A stretch of DNA of 64,000 nt from Chryseobacterium shigense (GCF_900156575.1 NZ_FTNY01000003.1:186001-250000); one strand, 5' to 3'; positions 6,877 through 17,375 are shown, counted from the stretch's first letter. The notes: generated from the sequence alone by a model not told the origin. Made by a program: numbers and translations.

Positions 6877-9237
6877 TCTGGCCCTGTTTTCTTCTTCTGT
6901 CTTCTGCACCTCTTTAGCCTGATATTTTGAACTTCCAAAGCTGTATCCTATAGAAACAATGAAACGACTACTGTCCCACCAATGGGTCAAACGGTTATCC
7001 ATGATTTGTTTATGTCTGAATTCCAGCTGCTGATTGTAAGAGTCAAAAATATTGTTGTAGCTGATCTTTGTATTAAGTTTATTGTCAAACCATGATTTCT
7101 GCACAGACAGATCCACCGTATATCTTGGCTTAATAATGTACAGACTGTTTCCGGTTTTAGATTCATAATTCGCAAAAAGATTAACGGTATATCCCTTTGG
7201 TAATGAGAAAACCTGATTCACTCTAATCTCATAATTATAGACTTTTAAAGCAAATACCTCATCGAGATACGGCCTGAATTCGTAGTTATAATATCCCGTA
7301 ATTTGACTGTTGATATTCCACCACCTGGTCACTTTTAAAGGAAAGCTGGTTTCCAGAGAGGCAAATTTCCGATACGGAAGATTGGTTCCAAGATATTCCA
7401 AAACATTAGTTTTTGGGTTGTAAAGCGGATAACGGGTCATCACATCTTTTTCTTTTCCTGCAGTAAAACTGGTCACCCAATTCTTATAACGGTACGTAAG
7501 TCTGATCTGACTTGTAAAAGAAGGCTGCAGATAAGGATTTCCAATCCAGTAGTTCAAAGGGCTAAAATAAACCCGGAAAGGGTTGAGCTGCGAAAATACA
7601 GGTCTTGTCATCTTTCTGCTGTACGACAGCGACCATTCAGTAGATTTATTAAATGCATAGGTTGTACTGAAAGACGGCAACCATTCCAGATAATTTCGTG
7701 AGACTACAGAATCCCTTGTAACGGCATCGGAAATACTTTTTGTATTTTCAAACCTGAGCCCTGCATTGACCTGAAGCTTTCCGAATTTCTGTCTGTAAGA
7801 TACATAACCGGCCCAAATTTTCTCTTTGTACGAAAACATATTGCTACGTTCCGGATCAAAAACAAAACGGTCATTGACAGACAGGGTATCATAGCGGATA
7901 TTATTATTAGTATCGGAATCGCTGTACTTCATTCCGGCTTCAATGTCTGCGTTCCCTATTTTTTGTGAAACATCTATCTGAGCAGTCCGGATGTCAATTT
8001 TATTCAGCAAATCAGATCTCCAGTAGGATAACAGCTTATTTGTGGATTGATCTCTATTGATAAAATCATCTTTCTGCTTATTTTTAACGGAAATATAATT
8101 CCCCAAAAAACTGAGTTTAAACCCTTTGCTCTGAAATGAATAGTCGGCGGTAACTCCATAGTTTTCCTGAGAATACGCTGTAGGATTTTCACTTTCGGTA
8201 TAAAAAATCAACTGTGATTCATCTTGATTTGTTGTATACAGTGAGCCTGAACGAATGCGGTCGCTGGTTCTGAAGTTTCCTCTCAGGTTAACCCCCAATC
8301 TATTTTTGTCATTCAGCCTAAAATCTGCTCCAGTCTGGATATTGTATACCTTACCTTCATCTTCCTGATAGGTATTGGTTCGCATCACGTTGGTATTGGC
8401 AAGCTTTTGCAGTGCATTATAACGGTAGGTGGAAATGCCGTTATTATAACCTGCCTGTAAACTATAGGCTACTTTTTCTGTGTTGTAAGACAGGTTTAAA
8501 GAATTTTCCCTGTAGCTGAATTTATTTGCATAGGTATTTCCATTGTAATTCCCTTTCCAACCAAGATTTCCGTTTCTTTTCAGTCTGATATCGATGATTC
8601 CTTTAAATTCCGCATCATATTTTGAGGAAGGATTTGAGTTTACTTCAATGGATTCTACCATTTCCGGAGGAAGTGACCGAAGGTAAGACTGTAGCTCCTG
8701 ACTGCTCATGGCAACAGGTTTCCCGTCAATAAATACTGCAGGGGGAATTCTTCCCGCTAAAAAAATACCGCCTTCCTGATCTATCGAAACGCCAGGTGTC
8801 TTTCTTAAAACTTCCATAAGATTGGCCGATGTTTTAAAGTCTTTATTTCCGGAAACGCTCATCACGATATTTCCATCATTAAGTTTTATATTTCTGGCTG
8901 CTGAACGGATCACTACTTCTGAAATATTTTCGGCAGCGGGTTCCAGCTCAATTAAAGAAAACGGTTCGGCCTTATTTATTTCTTTCATCTGATATCCTTC
9001 TTTATGGATCGACAAGTAGGTATTATCCGGATAGTAGGTTATCTGGAAAAGTCCCGAAGAATCACTCAACATTTTTTGCAGACTCTGCCGGTCAGACTTG
9101 TTTAGTATTGAAATTTCAGCCTGAAAAACTGGGTTCTTCGTTTCCGAATCCTGTACCTTTCCTTTGATGGTTACCTGAGCTTTTCCGAAACAGGAAAGAA
9201 ACAAGAACAGCAGGGCAACCCATAATTTGATATTCAT
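6874..9237 (-). CDS. outer membrane beta-barrel protein with carboxypeptidase-regulatory-like domain (TonB-receptor-like)
   Basis: A 787-residue exported protein with a signal peptide of about 20 residues. A CarboxypepD_reg-like beta-sandwich follows at about 22-100 (VTIKGKVQDSETK). Then comes a plug-like domain at about 115-215 (LMEVLRKTPGVSIDQEGG, VFIDGKPV) and a long C-terminal barrel of the OMP_b-brl_3 kind. It should be an outer membrane transporter or receptor. Unlike SusC it has no SusD partner here. A membrane-bound AraC-type regulator gene lies 93 bp upstream in the same direction and may control it. Substrate unknown. Confidence 0.85.
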   Translation of the reverse strand: MNIKLWVALLFLFLSCFGKAQVTIKGKVQDSETKNPVFQAEISILNKSDRQSLQKMLSDSSGLFQITYYPDNTYLSIHKEGYQMKEINKAEPFSLIELEPAAENISEVVIRSAARNIKLNDGNIVMSVSGNKDFKTSANLMEVLRKTPGVSIDQEGGIFLAGRIPPAVFIDGKPVAMSSQELQSYLRSLPPEMVESIEVNSNPSSKYDAEFKGIIDIRLKRNGNLGWKGNYNGNTYANKFSYRENSLNLSYNTEKVAYSLQAGYNNGISTYRYNALQKLANTNVMRTNTYQEDEGKVYNIQTGADFRLNDKNRLGVNLRGNFRTSDRIRSGSLYTTNQDESQLIFYTESENPTAYSQENYGVTADYSFQSKGFKLSFLGNYISVKNKQKDDFINRDQSTNKLLSYWRSDLLNKIDIRTAQIDVSQKIGNADIEAGMKYSDSDTNNNIRYDTLSVNDRFVFDPERSNMFSYKEKIWAGYVSYRQKFGKLQVNAGLRFENTKSISDAVTRDSVVSRNYLEWLPSFSTTYAFNKSTEWSLSYSRKMTRPVFSQLNPFRVYFSPLNYWIGNPYLQPSFTSQIRLTYRYKNWVTSFTAGKEKDVMTRYPLYNPKTNVLEYLGTNLPYRKFASLETSFPLKVTRWWNINSQITGYYNYEFRPYLDEVFALKVYNYEIRVNQVFSLPKGYTVNLFANYESKTGNSLYIIKPRYTVDLSVQKSWFDNKLNTKISYNNIFDSYNQQLEFRHKQIMDNRLTHWWDSSRFIVSIGYSFGSSKYQAKEVQKTEEENRAR

Positions 9238-9256
9238 AATTTAAATTTTATGAAAT

Positions 9257-9264
9257 CAAAAGTA
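9257..9264 (-). promoter_or_regulatory. -7 box for the beta-barrel gene
   Basis: TACTTTTG on the minus strand, a perfect TAnnTTTG box, about 20 nt before the ATG at 9237. It indicates that the barrel gene can be transcribed separately from the AraC-type gene. Confidence 0.45.
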
Positions 9265-9298
9265 GTTTGCCGTTCGAAAAAAAAGGTTTTGAAGTTGA

Positions 9299-9317
9299 AA
9301 TTCCGCAGTACGGAATT
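9299..9317. repeat. inverted repeat between regulator and barrel gene
   Basis: Perfect 7-base arms AATTCCG / CGGAATT around a 5-base spacer. It lies 35-53 bp upstream of the barrel gene -7 box. There is no T-run on the minus strand, so it is more likely a protein-binding site than a terminator. Confidence 0.4.
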
Positions 9318-9330
9318 ATAATTATGAACT

Positions 9331-10377
9331 CTATAACCTCACTTCAGAAAGGGTTTGGGACTGTTTGTACAAAAGGGGTGTTGTATTTTTAATTTTTTTG
9401 AAGGTGGAAAAGAAGGTTGATTTAGAATTAAATCCTACTTCATAACCAATCTCTTCAATCTTCAGAAAGGAGCCGTTTTCTATTTTTTCACAGGCTTCAC
9501 TGATCCTGTATTCATTGATATAGGTCGCAAAACTTTTCTCAAGATTGTCATTGAGCAATTGGGAAAGCTGGTGAGCAGACATGTTCATCTTAGCTGCGAG
9601 ATCATTTAATTTAAGATTTGGATTCTTGTATAATTCTTCAGAATTCATGAGCCTTTCAAGTCTTGACACAAAACTTTCTGCGAGATCTTCTGAGATTTTT
9701 TTATTGGTATATCTGGGAATATCTTTTACCACAGTCTGTTCATTTTTTTTACTGAACAGAATTAAAAAGTTAGTATACAAAACAAATGAAAACACCAAAC
9801 TTCCGCCAGCACAGTAGATTTGTATCCAGCCTGTAGAAAGTAACTGATAAGCGAGGAAAATAATCACATTGCTCATCAGTATGGGAGCGATCAATTGATT
9901 GGGTTTTCGGGCCGTCTGCTTTGAAAATAGATAATACTGATACACGGAAAGCAATACAAATACGGACCATACGGTATAAATAAAGGTTCCGAAATACTGG
10001 TCCCAGGTAACCGGAAAAAATAAATATAATAATCCAACCACCCCAAGAACCAAAGTTAAAGCCCCAAAAGATGTTCTGCATGTTTTTAAATCAAATTTTT
10101 CCTGCAGGAATGATGACCTGATATAGTAATACAAAGCCGGGCCTGTAAAAAATAATGCTGCCATTCCGAAATGAGGAATAATTCTCGGCAAGTCCGGATA
10201 GAAATACATAAAAACAGAAATTCCGACTCTACTGCTCAAAGTCAATAAAATCAGGCCTAAAAAGAAATCAGGAATGTATTTTAGTTTTTTGACACACAGG
10301 AGATAGATTCCCAGCAGCAAACCATTAAAGGCTCCTACCGCACTGAAGAAAAATAGCATCTGCTGTCCGAAAGTCAT
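9331..10377 (-). CDS. AraC-family transcriptional regulator with N-terminal membrane domain
   Basis: A 348-residue protein whose first 215 residues contain about seven hydrophobic helices. The last 110 residues form an AraC-type double helix-turn-helix domain: LKLNDLAAKMNMSAHQLSQLLN is helix-turn-helix 1, and the signature IEEIGYEVGFNSKSTFFSTFKK is the second. This 7TM-HTH_18 layout is common in Flavobacteriia and probably senses a membrane or extracytoplasmic cue and binds DNA. The adjacent, codirectional outer membrane barrel gene is the natural target. ATG at 10377 is the only good start. Confidence 0.85.
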   Translation of the reverse strand: MTFGQQMLFFFSAVGAFNGLLLGIYLLCVKKLKYIPDFFLGLILLTLSSRVGISVFMYFYPDLPRIIPHFGMAALFFTGPALYYYIRSSFLQEKFDLKTCRTSFGALTLVLGVVGLLYLFFPVTWDQYFGTFIYTVWSVFVLLSVYQYYLFSKQTARKPNQLIAPILMSNVIIFLAYQLLSTGWIQIYCAGGSLVFSFVLYTNFLILFSKKNEQTVVKDIPRYTNKKISEDLAESFVSRLERLMNSEELYKNPNLKLNDLAAKMNMSAHQLSQLLNDNLEKSFATYINEYRISEACEKIENGSFLKIEEIGYEVGFNSKSTFFSTFKKIKNTTPLLYKQSQTLSEVRL

Positions 10378-10537
10378 GATAATTGTTTTTTAATTTTTTA
10401 TTTTAAGCTTTAGCCAAAACCTACTGATCGTTATCAACTTATGGAAGTAAATTTAATAAAATTATTGTGTTCGAATTGATTTAATCTGATAAAAGATTCA
10501 CCTTTAAATTTTTGTACTTTAGACTATTCTTAAATCA

Positions 10538-10975
10538 ATGAAAAAGTCTGATCAATCCCTTTACAATATCTGCATAGCTTCAATAAAACGGAAAACAATG
10601 AAACCTAACGATTTCAAGTGGACACAGTTTTATGATTCAGATTCCAATCCTAAATTATTATTCCAAAACTTTCCAATTGATTTTGCGGAAGAAGAGCTGA
10701 TTATTTGCTCAGTTATTATTGATTCCGACAATTACAGTATTTTAACAACAAGAAAACTAATCACTAACAATAAGGGAAATATAGAATCCGGAAGTTTGAT
10801 CAATGCTAAAAATAAATGGTATGGAGAATTTAAAAGCAAAACGGATCTGTATACCGTAGGGGAAGTTGAGTTATCTACTGGTAAAAGATTATTCTATTTT
10901 GTAGAAACTGGCAAAGCTTCAATGATTATGATTTATGGGGTAAGAACTTTAGTATTTATCAGTCAGGTAATTTAA
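10538..10975 (+). CDS. hypothetical protein
   Basis: A 145-residue protein with no signal peptide, membrane helix or motif I recognise. Residues 20-140 are a balanced mix of acidic and aromatic residues and look like a small globular cytosolic domain. ATG 10538 gives the longest frame; ATG 10598 (residue 21, start of MKPNDFKW) is an alternative start. It lies alone, divergent from the AraC-type regulator and convergent with gltA. Confidence 0.6.
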   Translation: MKKSDQSLYNICIASIKRKTMKPNDFKWTQFYDSDSNPKLLFQNFPIDFAEEELIICSVIIDSDNYSILTTRKLITNNKGNIESGSLINAKNKWYGEFKSKTDLYTVGEVELSTGKRLFYFVETGKASMIMIYGVRTLVFISQVI

Positions 10976-10999
10976 TTTTAAAATAACAATTTAAAACAA

Positions 11000-11027
11000 A
11001 AAATCCCAAAGCAAGCTTCGGGATTTT
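11000..11027. terminator. bidirectional terminator between hypothetical gene and gltA
   Basis: AAAATCCCAAAGC pairs with GCTTCGGGATTTT with one mismatch and a 2-base loop. A and T tracts flank it on both sides. Confidence 0.7.
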
Positions 11028-11046
11028 GTTTATGATAAAACAGGGA

Positions 11047-12333
11047 TTATCTGTTTGTAATATCGATGTAATCTCTTTGTTGAGCCCCTTGGTAAACCTG
11101 TCTTGGTCTTCCGATAGGATCTCCTTTCATTCTCATTTCTTTCCACTGAGAAATCCATCCCGGTAGTCTTCCCAGAGCAAACATTACCGTGAACATTTCT
11201 GTAGGAATTCCTAATGCTCTGTAAATGATCCCTGAATAGAAGTCTACGTTTGGATATAGCTTTCTTTCTACGAAGTATTCGTCTTCAAGAGCTACTTTTT
11301 CCAGCTGCATTGCAATATCAAGGGCTTTATCCTGAATACCTAATGCGCTAAGGATGTCATCGGCTGCTTTTTTAATGATTTTCGCTCTTGGGTCAAAGTT
11401 TTTGTACACTCTGTGTCCAAAGCCCATCAGACGGAAGTTATCATTTTTATCTTTAGCTTTTGCTACCCATTTGTTAACGTCTCCACCATCTTTTTCGATT
11501 AACTCAAGCATTTCGATTACTGCCTGGTTAGCCCCTCCGTGAAGAGGACCCCAAAGCGCAGAAACTCCTGCAGAAATAGAGGCGAAAAGACCTGTGTGAG
11601 CGGAACCTACCATTCTTACTGTGGAAGTAGAACAGTTTTGTTCGTGGTCAGCATGAAGGATCAATAATTTATCAAGAGCATCTACAATTACCGGATTTAC
11701 TTCAAATTCTTCGTTTGGTAATCTGAACGCCATTTTGTAGAAGTTTTCTACGTAGTTCAGGCTGTTGTCTCCGTGGTTAAGTGGAAGACCCTGAGTTTTT
11801 CTGTAAGTCCATGCGCAAAGGTGAGAGAATTTAGCAATCATCAATTCTGCAGCGTGGTCCATTTCTTCTTTAGAGTTGACGTTAACGGCTTTCGGGTTAA
11901 AAGCAGTCAAAGCGGAAGTTAAAGAAGATAAAACTCCCATAGGGTGTGCAGAACGAGGGAAAGCATCGATGATTTTTTTCATCTCCTCTGCTATGAAGTT
12001 ATATTTTTTAATATTATTGTTGAAAGAACTGAACTGATCCTGAGTAGGTAATTCACCGTTTAATAAAAGGTACATTACTTCGGAGAAGTTAGATTTCTCA
12101 GCAATCTGCTCGATTGGATAACCTCTGTAGAATAATTCTCCTTTATCTCCGTCTAAGTAAGTGATGTCGCTAAGGGTAGCTCCGGTGTTTTTGTAACCTA
12201 AATCCAGAGTGATCAAACCTGTCTGGTCTCTTAATTTTGAAATATCAATCCCTCTGTCTCCGATAGTACTATCCACGATTGGATATTCATATGAATTACC
12301 TGCGTAATTCAATATTACTTTGTTGTCTGACAT
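11047..12333 (-). CDS. gltA: citrate synthase
   Basis: A 428-residue, full-length type II citrate synthase that condenses oxaloacetate and acetyl-CoA in the TCA cycle. Hallmarks are HADHEQNCSTST (about residue 230), GPLHGGANQ (catalytic His, about 267) and MGFGHRVYKNFDPRA (about 308, catalytic His), followed by the conserved late Asp (NVDFYSG). The gene starts at ATG 12333, 82 bp after the end of eno. A hairpin lies between them, so gltA probably has its own promoter, although some read-through from eno is possible. Confidence 0.97.
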   Translation of the reverse strand: MSDNKVILNYAGNSYEYPIVDSTIGDRGIDISKLRDQTGLITLDLGYKNTGATLSDITYLDGDKGELFYRGYPIEQIAEKSNFSEVMYLLLNGELPTQDQFSSFNNNIKKYNFIAEEMKKIIDAFPRSAHPMGVLSSLTSALTAFNPKAVNVNSKEEMDHAAELMIAKFSHLCAWTYRKTQGLPLNHGDNSLNYVENFYKMAFRLPNEEFEVNPVIVDALDKLLILHADHEQNCSTSTVRMVGSAHTGLFASISAGVSALWGPLHGGANQAVIEMLELIEKDGGDVNKWVAKAKDKNDNFRLMGFGHRVYKNFDPRAKIIKKAADDILSALGIQDKALDIAMQLEKVALEDEYFVERKLYPNVDFYSGIIYRALGIPTEMFTVMFALGRLPGWISQWKEMRMKGDPIGRPRQVYQGAQQRDYIDITNR

Positions 12334-12372
12334 TTATTTATTTTTTTTTAAATATACTACTTTCCATAAAAT

Positions 12373-12400
12373 ACGGCAAACAAAAATTATCGCTTGCCGT
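12373..12400 (-). terminator. terminator after eno
   Basis: Inverted repeat ACGGCAAAC / GCTTGCCGT (one mismatch, 10-base loop) followed on the minus strand by ATTTTA. It sits between eno and gltA and would partly separate their transcription. Confidence 0.55.
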
Positions 12401-12415
12401 CATTTATAAATTCAA

Positions 12416-13876
<1,461 letters not shown>

Positions 13877-13892
13877 TTAATTATTAATATTA

Positions 13893-14456
13893 TTATTTTT
13901 CTTTATCCAAACGGTACTTTTTTCTTTCGTCAGGCGTCAGTGCGCGTAAAGTTTTTTCTTCTTCGGCCTTAGCTTCACTGGCTGCTGTCGAAGAAATTTC
14001 TTTTTGTACATCGGTAATAGCCTTTATCACCGTTTGAAAACTATCCCAATACATTCCATCTTGACAATGCTCTTTGAAGTTGACACAATGCTCTTCCAAT
14101 CTATAAAGAGCGTCTCTAAGCATATTGACGGGTGCAGTTCTTTCGCCCAGCTTTGACAGTGTTTCCGTGATTTTGGTGATCTGATCAGCTGAAACACTGT
14201 CTCCAGATTTCAGTTTAGCCATCAGCTTGGTGGTGATCTCACGGGTAGTTGCTATTGCGGCATCCGGCTGTACTTCTGACAATATTTTATTGATCTCTCC
14301 CGTACCACTGATGCTTACTACCGATCCTCTTCTTGTTGCATCATAAGATATCTGATAATTCGAACTGGTACTTTTCAGTTCTTCTAATTTAGTATTGTGC
14401 GTTGCGCAGGAGGCAAGCAGTATACCTGTTCCCAGTAAAAAAAGAATTGTTTTCAT
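13893..14456 (-). CDS. lipoprotein of unknown function
   Basis: A 187-residue protein with a lipoprotein signal (LLASC, Cys16). The mature part is helical and charged, with a Ser/Thr-rich stretch after the anchor (SYDATRRGSVVSISGTGE). It ends in a Glu/Lys-rich coil, EAKAEEEKTLRALTPDERKK. Its ATG overlaps the stop of the upstream 68-residue gene in the pattern ATGA, so translation is probably coupled. It is the third gene of an operon whose upstream region carries an inverted repeat shared with the two-component operon. Role unknown. Confidence 0.7.
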   Translation of the reverse strand: MKTILFLLGTGILLASCATHNTKLEELKSTSSNYQISYDATRRGSVVSISGTGEINKILSEVQPDAAIATTREITTKLMAKLKSGDSVSADQITKITETLSKLGERTAPVNMLRDALYRLEEHCVNFKEHCQDGMYWDSFQTVIKAITDVQKEISSTAASEAKAEEEKTLRALTPDERKKYRLDKEK

Positions 14457-14659
14457 GGCATTACATTATAAAGTGTTTTTTCGTCATCATCAAACATGGT
14501 TTCCCCTTTTTCCAGAACGGCAGTCATCGCTGTAAACTCTTTTACTTCCAAGCCATCTAATTTCTCGTCACTGTCATCTTCAAAGATGAAAATGATTTTT
14601 CCCTCATTAGAGTTCATTTTCCACTCTAATAAATAGTCTTTAACAATTTTTTCGCTCAT
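14453..14659 (-). CDS. small acidic protein of unknown function
   Basis: A 68-residue cytosolic protein, strongly acidic in the middle (FEDDSDEKLDGLEVKEF), with no signal peptide. Its frame is sandwiched between the membrane protein gene (20 bp upstream) and the lipoprotein gene (4 bp overlap), which supports it being real. I do not recognise the family. Confidence 0.65.
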   Translation of the reverse strand: MSEKIVKDYLLEWKMNSNEGKIIFIFEDDSDEKLDGLEVKEFTAMTAVLEKGETMFDDDEKTLYNVMP

Positions 14660-14679
14660 GATATTTGTATTTTAAATCT

Positions 14680-15003
14680 TTATTTTTTAGATGAAGGTGC
14701 TAAAAGCCCGGCCAAAGCCCCGATGGCGCCTGATGAAATTGCCGTAAAAATGGTAATCAGCTGGGTCTCCAAAGTCCTCCCGTTCATAGAAAGTACAATA
14801 AGTCCTACGACAATTATTATCACGGCCAATCCCAGCATAAAAACAATAATCCGGTAGATCCATGAATCTGTATCCTTAGGATTTTGTGTTTCGATATTTT
14901 TTAACGCTCCAATTGGATCCGCCATAAAATCTTCCCGAAGCTGACTATTGTTTTTCAAAGCAGTTTCCAAATCTCCGATACTGTCATTAATAAGAGTTTT
15001 CAT
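14680..15003 (-). CDS. small membrane protein of unknown function
   Basis: A 107-residue protein with an N-terminal soluble part of about 50 residues. It then has two hydrophobic segments (IVFMLGLAVIIIVVGLIVL at about 56-74 and a Gly/Ala-rich one, TAISSGAIGALAGLLAP, near the C-terminus). The frame extends to a TTG at 15030, but ATG 15003 is the more likely start. First gene of a three-gene operon (membrane protein, acidic protein, lipoprotein). It lies directly downstream of the two-component operon and has its own inverted-repeat element upstream. Confidence 0.65.
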   Translation of the reverse strand: MKTLINDSIGDLETALKNNSQLREDFMADPIGALKNIETQNPKDTDSWIYRIIVFMLGLAVIIIVVGLIVLSMNGRTLETQLITIFTAISSGAIGALAGLLAPSSKK

Positions 15004-15056
15004 GGTTATACGTCTTGGTTTATTACTCAAAGTTCCACTAAAAAAACATTTCTGTC

Positions 15057-15076
15057 AATTACCCGAACGGGTGATT
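15057..15076. promoter_or_regulatory. inverted repeat upstream of the three-gene operon, candidate operator
   Basis: AATTACCC-GAAC-GGGTGATT, 8-base arms with one mismatch and a 4-base spacer. It lies 54-73 nt upstream of the first ATG of the operon (15003). Arrangement and sequence closely match AATTACAC-TTTT-GTGTAATT upstream of the response regulator gene. Likely binding site of a dimeric regulator. Confidence 0.55.
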
Positions 15077-15085
15077 ATAGAGCCT

Positions 15086-15115
15086 AAAAAAAGCACCACT
15101 GAAAAAGTGATGCTT
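15086..15115 (-). terminator. terminator of the two-component operon
   Basis: AAGCACCACT / AGTGATGCTT (15091-15100 with 15106-15115, one mismatch), loop GAAAA, followed by T7 on the minus strand. It ends transcription after the kinase gene. Confidence 0.8.
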
Positions 15116-15135
15116 CCTGTTTACAATCTGTAGAT

Positions 15136-15921
15136 TTAAATCGTCGTTTTGAAGAGAATCTGTGTTCCCGGTCCTTCTTTTAAAATTTGGCATTCTCCAT
15201 TCTGCTCCTTCATCCTTCTTTTCATATTCCGGAGCCCGTTTCCCCCGGAATGCTCATGCTGTATCCCTACTCCATCATCTGAAATTTTCATAGAAAAAAC
15301 ATTGTTTTCCTGTAAAAAAGATAGCTTTAATGATTGGGCACAGCTATGTTTGTAAGCATTATTAATGGCTTCTTTTAAGCATAAAAACATATTCCTTCTC
15401 AGTTCTGTAGAAATGGGAGTATCTGATATAATGTCTATACTTTCTGACCACAATTTGATTTTGGTCCTTTTTAGAAAGTTATCTGCATACTGTATAGCGT
15501 AATCTATAAAACTTCCCAGAGTGTCATTGCCTGAATTCAGACTCCACAGCATTTCTCTCATGGAAAGGTTGATTTCTTCAGAGGTTTTCAAAAGTTCATC
15601 GATATCACTTTGCAGGTCGTCATTTTTTGCTTTCTGTTTCAGAAATTCTGCCTGCAATTTCAGTGCTGAGATGCCTGCTCCCAGATCGTCATGCATATCG
15701 TGGGAGATGCGTTCCCGCTCCTGTTCTATAGATTTTTGTTTTTCGAGTTCTTTTTGGAGAAGCTGGTTTTGGTGTTCTGCTTCTTTGAGCTGTTTCTCTT
15801 TGATATATAAAAGCTGTTTACGGTTGTACATCAAAACGATGAAAATAATAAAAACAATGAATAGCATCATTACAATTATTGCAATAATGTATGTAATCTT
15901 TATTCTATCCAAATAGTTCAT
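15136..15921 (-). CDS. sensor histidine kinase, NarL/DesK type (HisKA_3)
   Basis: A 261-residue kinase. One membrane segment (about residues 9-31) is followed by a charged coiled coil (about 35-70), the phosphoacceptor H-box HDMHDDLGAG (likely His77), the N-box KEAINNAYKHS (about 182) and the G-box DDGVGI with GGNGLRNM. There is no extracytoplasmic sensor domain, so sensing may lie with the upstream membrane protein or lipoprotein. It is the last gene of a four-gene unit with a LuxR-type response regulator. ATG 15921 is preferred over the upstream TTG 15927. Confidence 0.9.
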   Translation of the reverse strand: MNYLDRIKITYIIAIIVMMLFIVFIIFIVLMYNRKQLLYIKEKQLKEAEHQNQLLQKELEKQKSIEQERERISHDMHDDLGAGISALKLQAEFLKQKAKNDDLQSDIDELLKTSEEINLSMREMLWSLNSGNDTLGSFIDYAIQYADNFLKRTKIKLWSESIDIISDTPISTELRRNMFLCLKEAINNAYKHSCAQSLKLSFLQENNVFSMKISDDGVGIQHEHSGGNGLRNMKRRMKEQNGECQILKEGPGTQILFKTTI

Positions 15922-15937
15922 TTCCAATTTTGAAAAG

Positions 15938-16552
15938 CTAATTATTAATTTTTAAAGTATTTTCAATTGAATTCGAACCATTATCTTTTGTAAAAATACC
16001 TCTTAAGAACAATGTATAACAAAAAATAGTAATTCCCTGATAAAAGTGATTTATGCCTTGAAAAAAAATCATGTCCTTTTCAGCAAAAAATAATGAGGGA
16101 ACAATACGCATCAAAAATATGGTACTCCATAATAGAAGTCCGGCACAAAACCAGAATTTCTGTTTATGATAGATTGAAATTTCATTAGGGTTTTTGATTT
16201 GTTGTATCATCCACTCCAAGCTAAGAAAAACATAAACAAAACTTTGTATTACTGGTAATAAATTTTCGCCTCCAATAATATTTTTTATAAACAGGCAAGT
16301 AATAATTATAAATAAAAGAACATATCTATTATAGTTTAATCTAAAAAGTTCTTTAAAATAAAATATAAAGAATAAAATATAAAAACCCTTGGTGTACTTA
16401 TAAATACTGCCGTCAAATATCCCTGTAAATATTAGAATTTCTGACACAAAAACCACCCCAAAATATAAATACAGAAATCTTTGTCTTGCTGTTTTATGTA
16501 TGATTGAAAAAGCAAGACAAAGAAAAATTATAATTAGGTATGATACATACAT
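15938..16552 (-). CDS. polytopic membrane protein of two-component operon
   Basis: A 204-residue protein made almost entirely of hydrophobic helices, about six or seven, with no soluble domain. It resembles the membrane part of flavobacterial sensors (as in the 7TM-HTH regulators), but I do not recognise a named family. Its start lies 1 bp after the lipoprotein stop and its end 16 bp before the kinase start. A role in signal perception or in passing the signal to the short kinase is inferred from context only. Confidence 0.7.
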   Translation of the reverse strand: MYVSYLIIIFLCLAFSIIHKTARQRFLYLYFGVVFVSEILIFTGIFDGSIYKYTKGFYILFFIFYFKELFRLNYNRYVLLFIIITCLFIKNIIGGENLLPVIQSFVYVFLSLEWMIQQIKNPNEISIYHKQKFWFCAGLLLWSTIFLMRIVPSLFFAEKDMIFFQGINHFYQGITIFCYTLFLRGIFTKDNGSNSIENTLKINN

Positions 16553-16553
16553 A

Positions 16554-17369
16554 TTAACAGCCTGGAGGCTTCAGACAAAAGTCATCAGAGAAAACTGTGG
16601 GAGAAGTTCTAAGAGCTTTGGTCCGGCTTAGATCCATTAAGCACATGATTAAAGTTAAATGGTGCATCTTGCTTTTTTTCTTACTATTAAAAGTATTGTT
16701 TGTTACGACTCCTGGCAAAAACGCTAGAGTATGTTTTGCTGGATCATATTTGTCGAACTCAGCATATGGGATTAGTATTTCAGTAGTATTTCCATAGGTT
16801 TTATCACCCGAATGCTCTGAGTCTACCAATTTTATTTTTGTGATCGTCATTTCATTATAAATACCGACTTTGAAGGTACTATCCATTTTTTTGAAGTCAT
16901 TATCGTTAATCTTCTTAATCACAGGGTCTGTGATAATGTATTTATTATTATCAGAATCAGCAAAAAGAACATCTAAATGATTATCTCTTGTTGTAAGGAT
17001 TAAACGTACAGAATCATTCTTTTTTATCATTTTTTTCATTTCCTCTCCTACACTTCCAGTGATGTTAATAGAAAACGGATATTTTTTCCCCAATTCTAAA
17101 TGAGGTTTATAATTATCTGAATATTTTTCGTAATACTTATCTGCATCTGTATCCGGTATTGTTGTTAATATAGAATGGAAAGTTAAATAATCATACTTCT
17201 TTATATATATACTGTCTCCATTGGGATCAGTGGGAGCGATATTGGTTTGCTGCTGCTTTTGTTCAGAAGATTCATTTTTGCCCTCTCTGTTCATGTCTTT
17301 TTTGCAGCTTACAAAAAATAACATTAAAGTTATTAAATAAGTAATTCTTAAAAATTTAATTGTTCTCAT
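16554..17369 (-). CDS. lipoprotein of two-component operon
   Basis: A 271-residue protein with a lipoprotein signal (FFVSC, Cys22). A Gln/Asn/Glu-rich linker of about 25 residues follows, then a globular mature part. The C-terminus is unusual: a basic KKKSKMHH turn and a short Cys-containing end, FCLKPPGC. It starts 6 bp after the response regulator stop and is followed after 1 bp by the membrane protein. It could be the extracytoplasmic sensor of the system. No family recognised. Confidence 0.7.
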   Translation of the reverse strand: MRTIKFLRITYLITLMLFFVSCKKDMNREGKNESSEQKQQQTNIAPTDPNGDSIYIKKYDYLTFHSILTTIPDTDADKYYEKYSDNYKPHLELGKKYPFSINITGSVGEEMKKMIKKNDSVRLILTTRDNHLDVLFADSDNNKYIITDPVIKKINDNDFKKMDSTFKVGIYNEMTITKIKLVDSEHSGDKTYGNTTEILIPYAEFDKYDPAKHTLAFLPGVVTNNTFNSKKKSKMHHLTLIMCLMDLSRTKALRTSPTVFSDDFCLKPPGC

Positions 17370-17375
17370 AATCTG

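Noticed and set aside
6668..9237. Idea that the beta-barrel protein exports the GG-leader peptide
   Set aside because: The genes are convergent with separate signals, and the barrel is of the TonB-receptor-like type, not an efflux protein.
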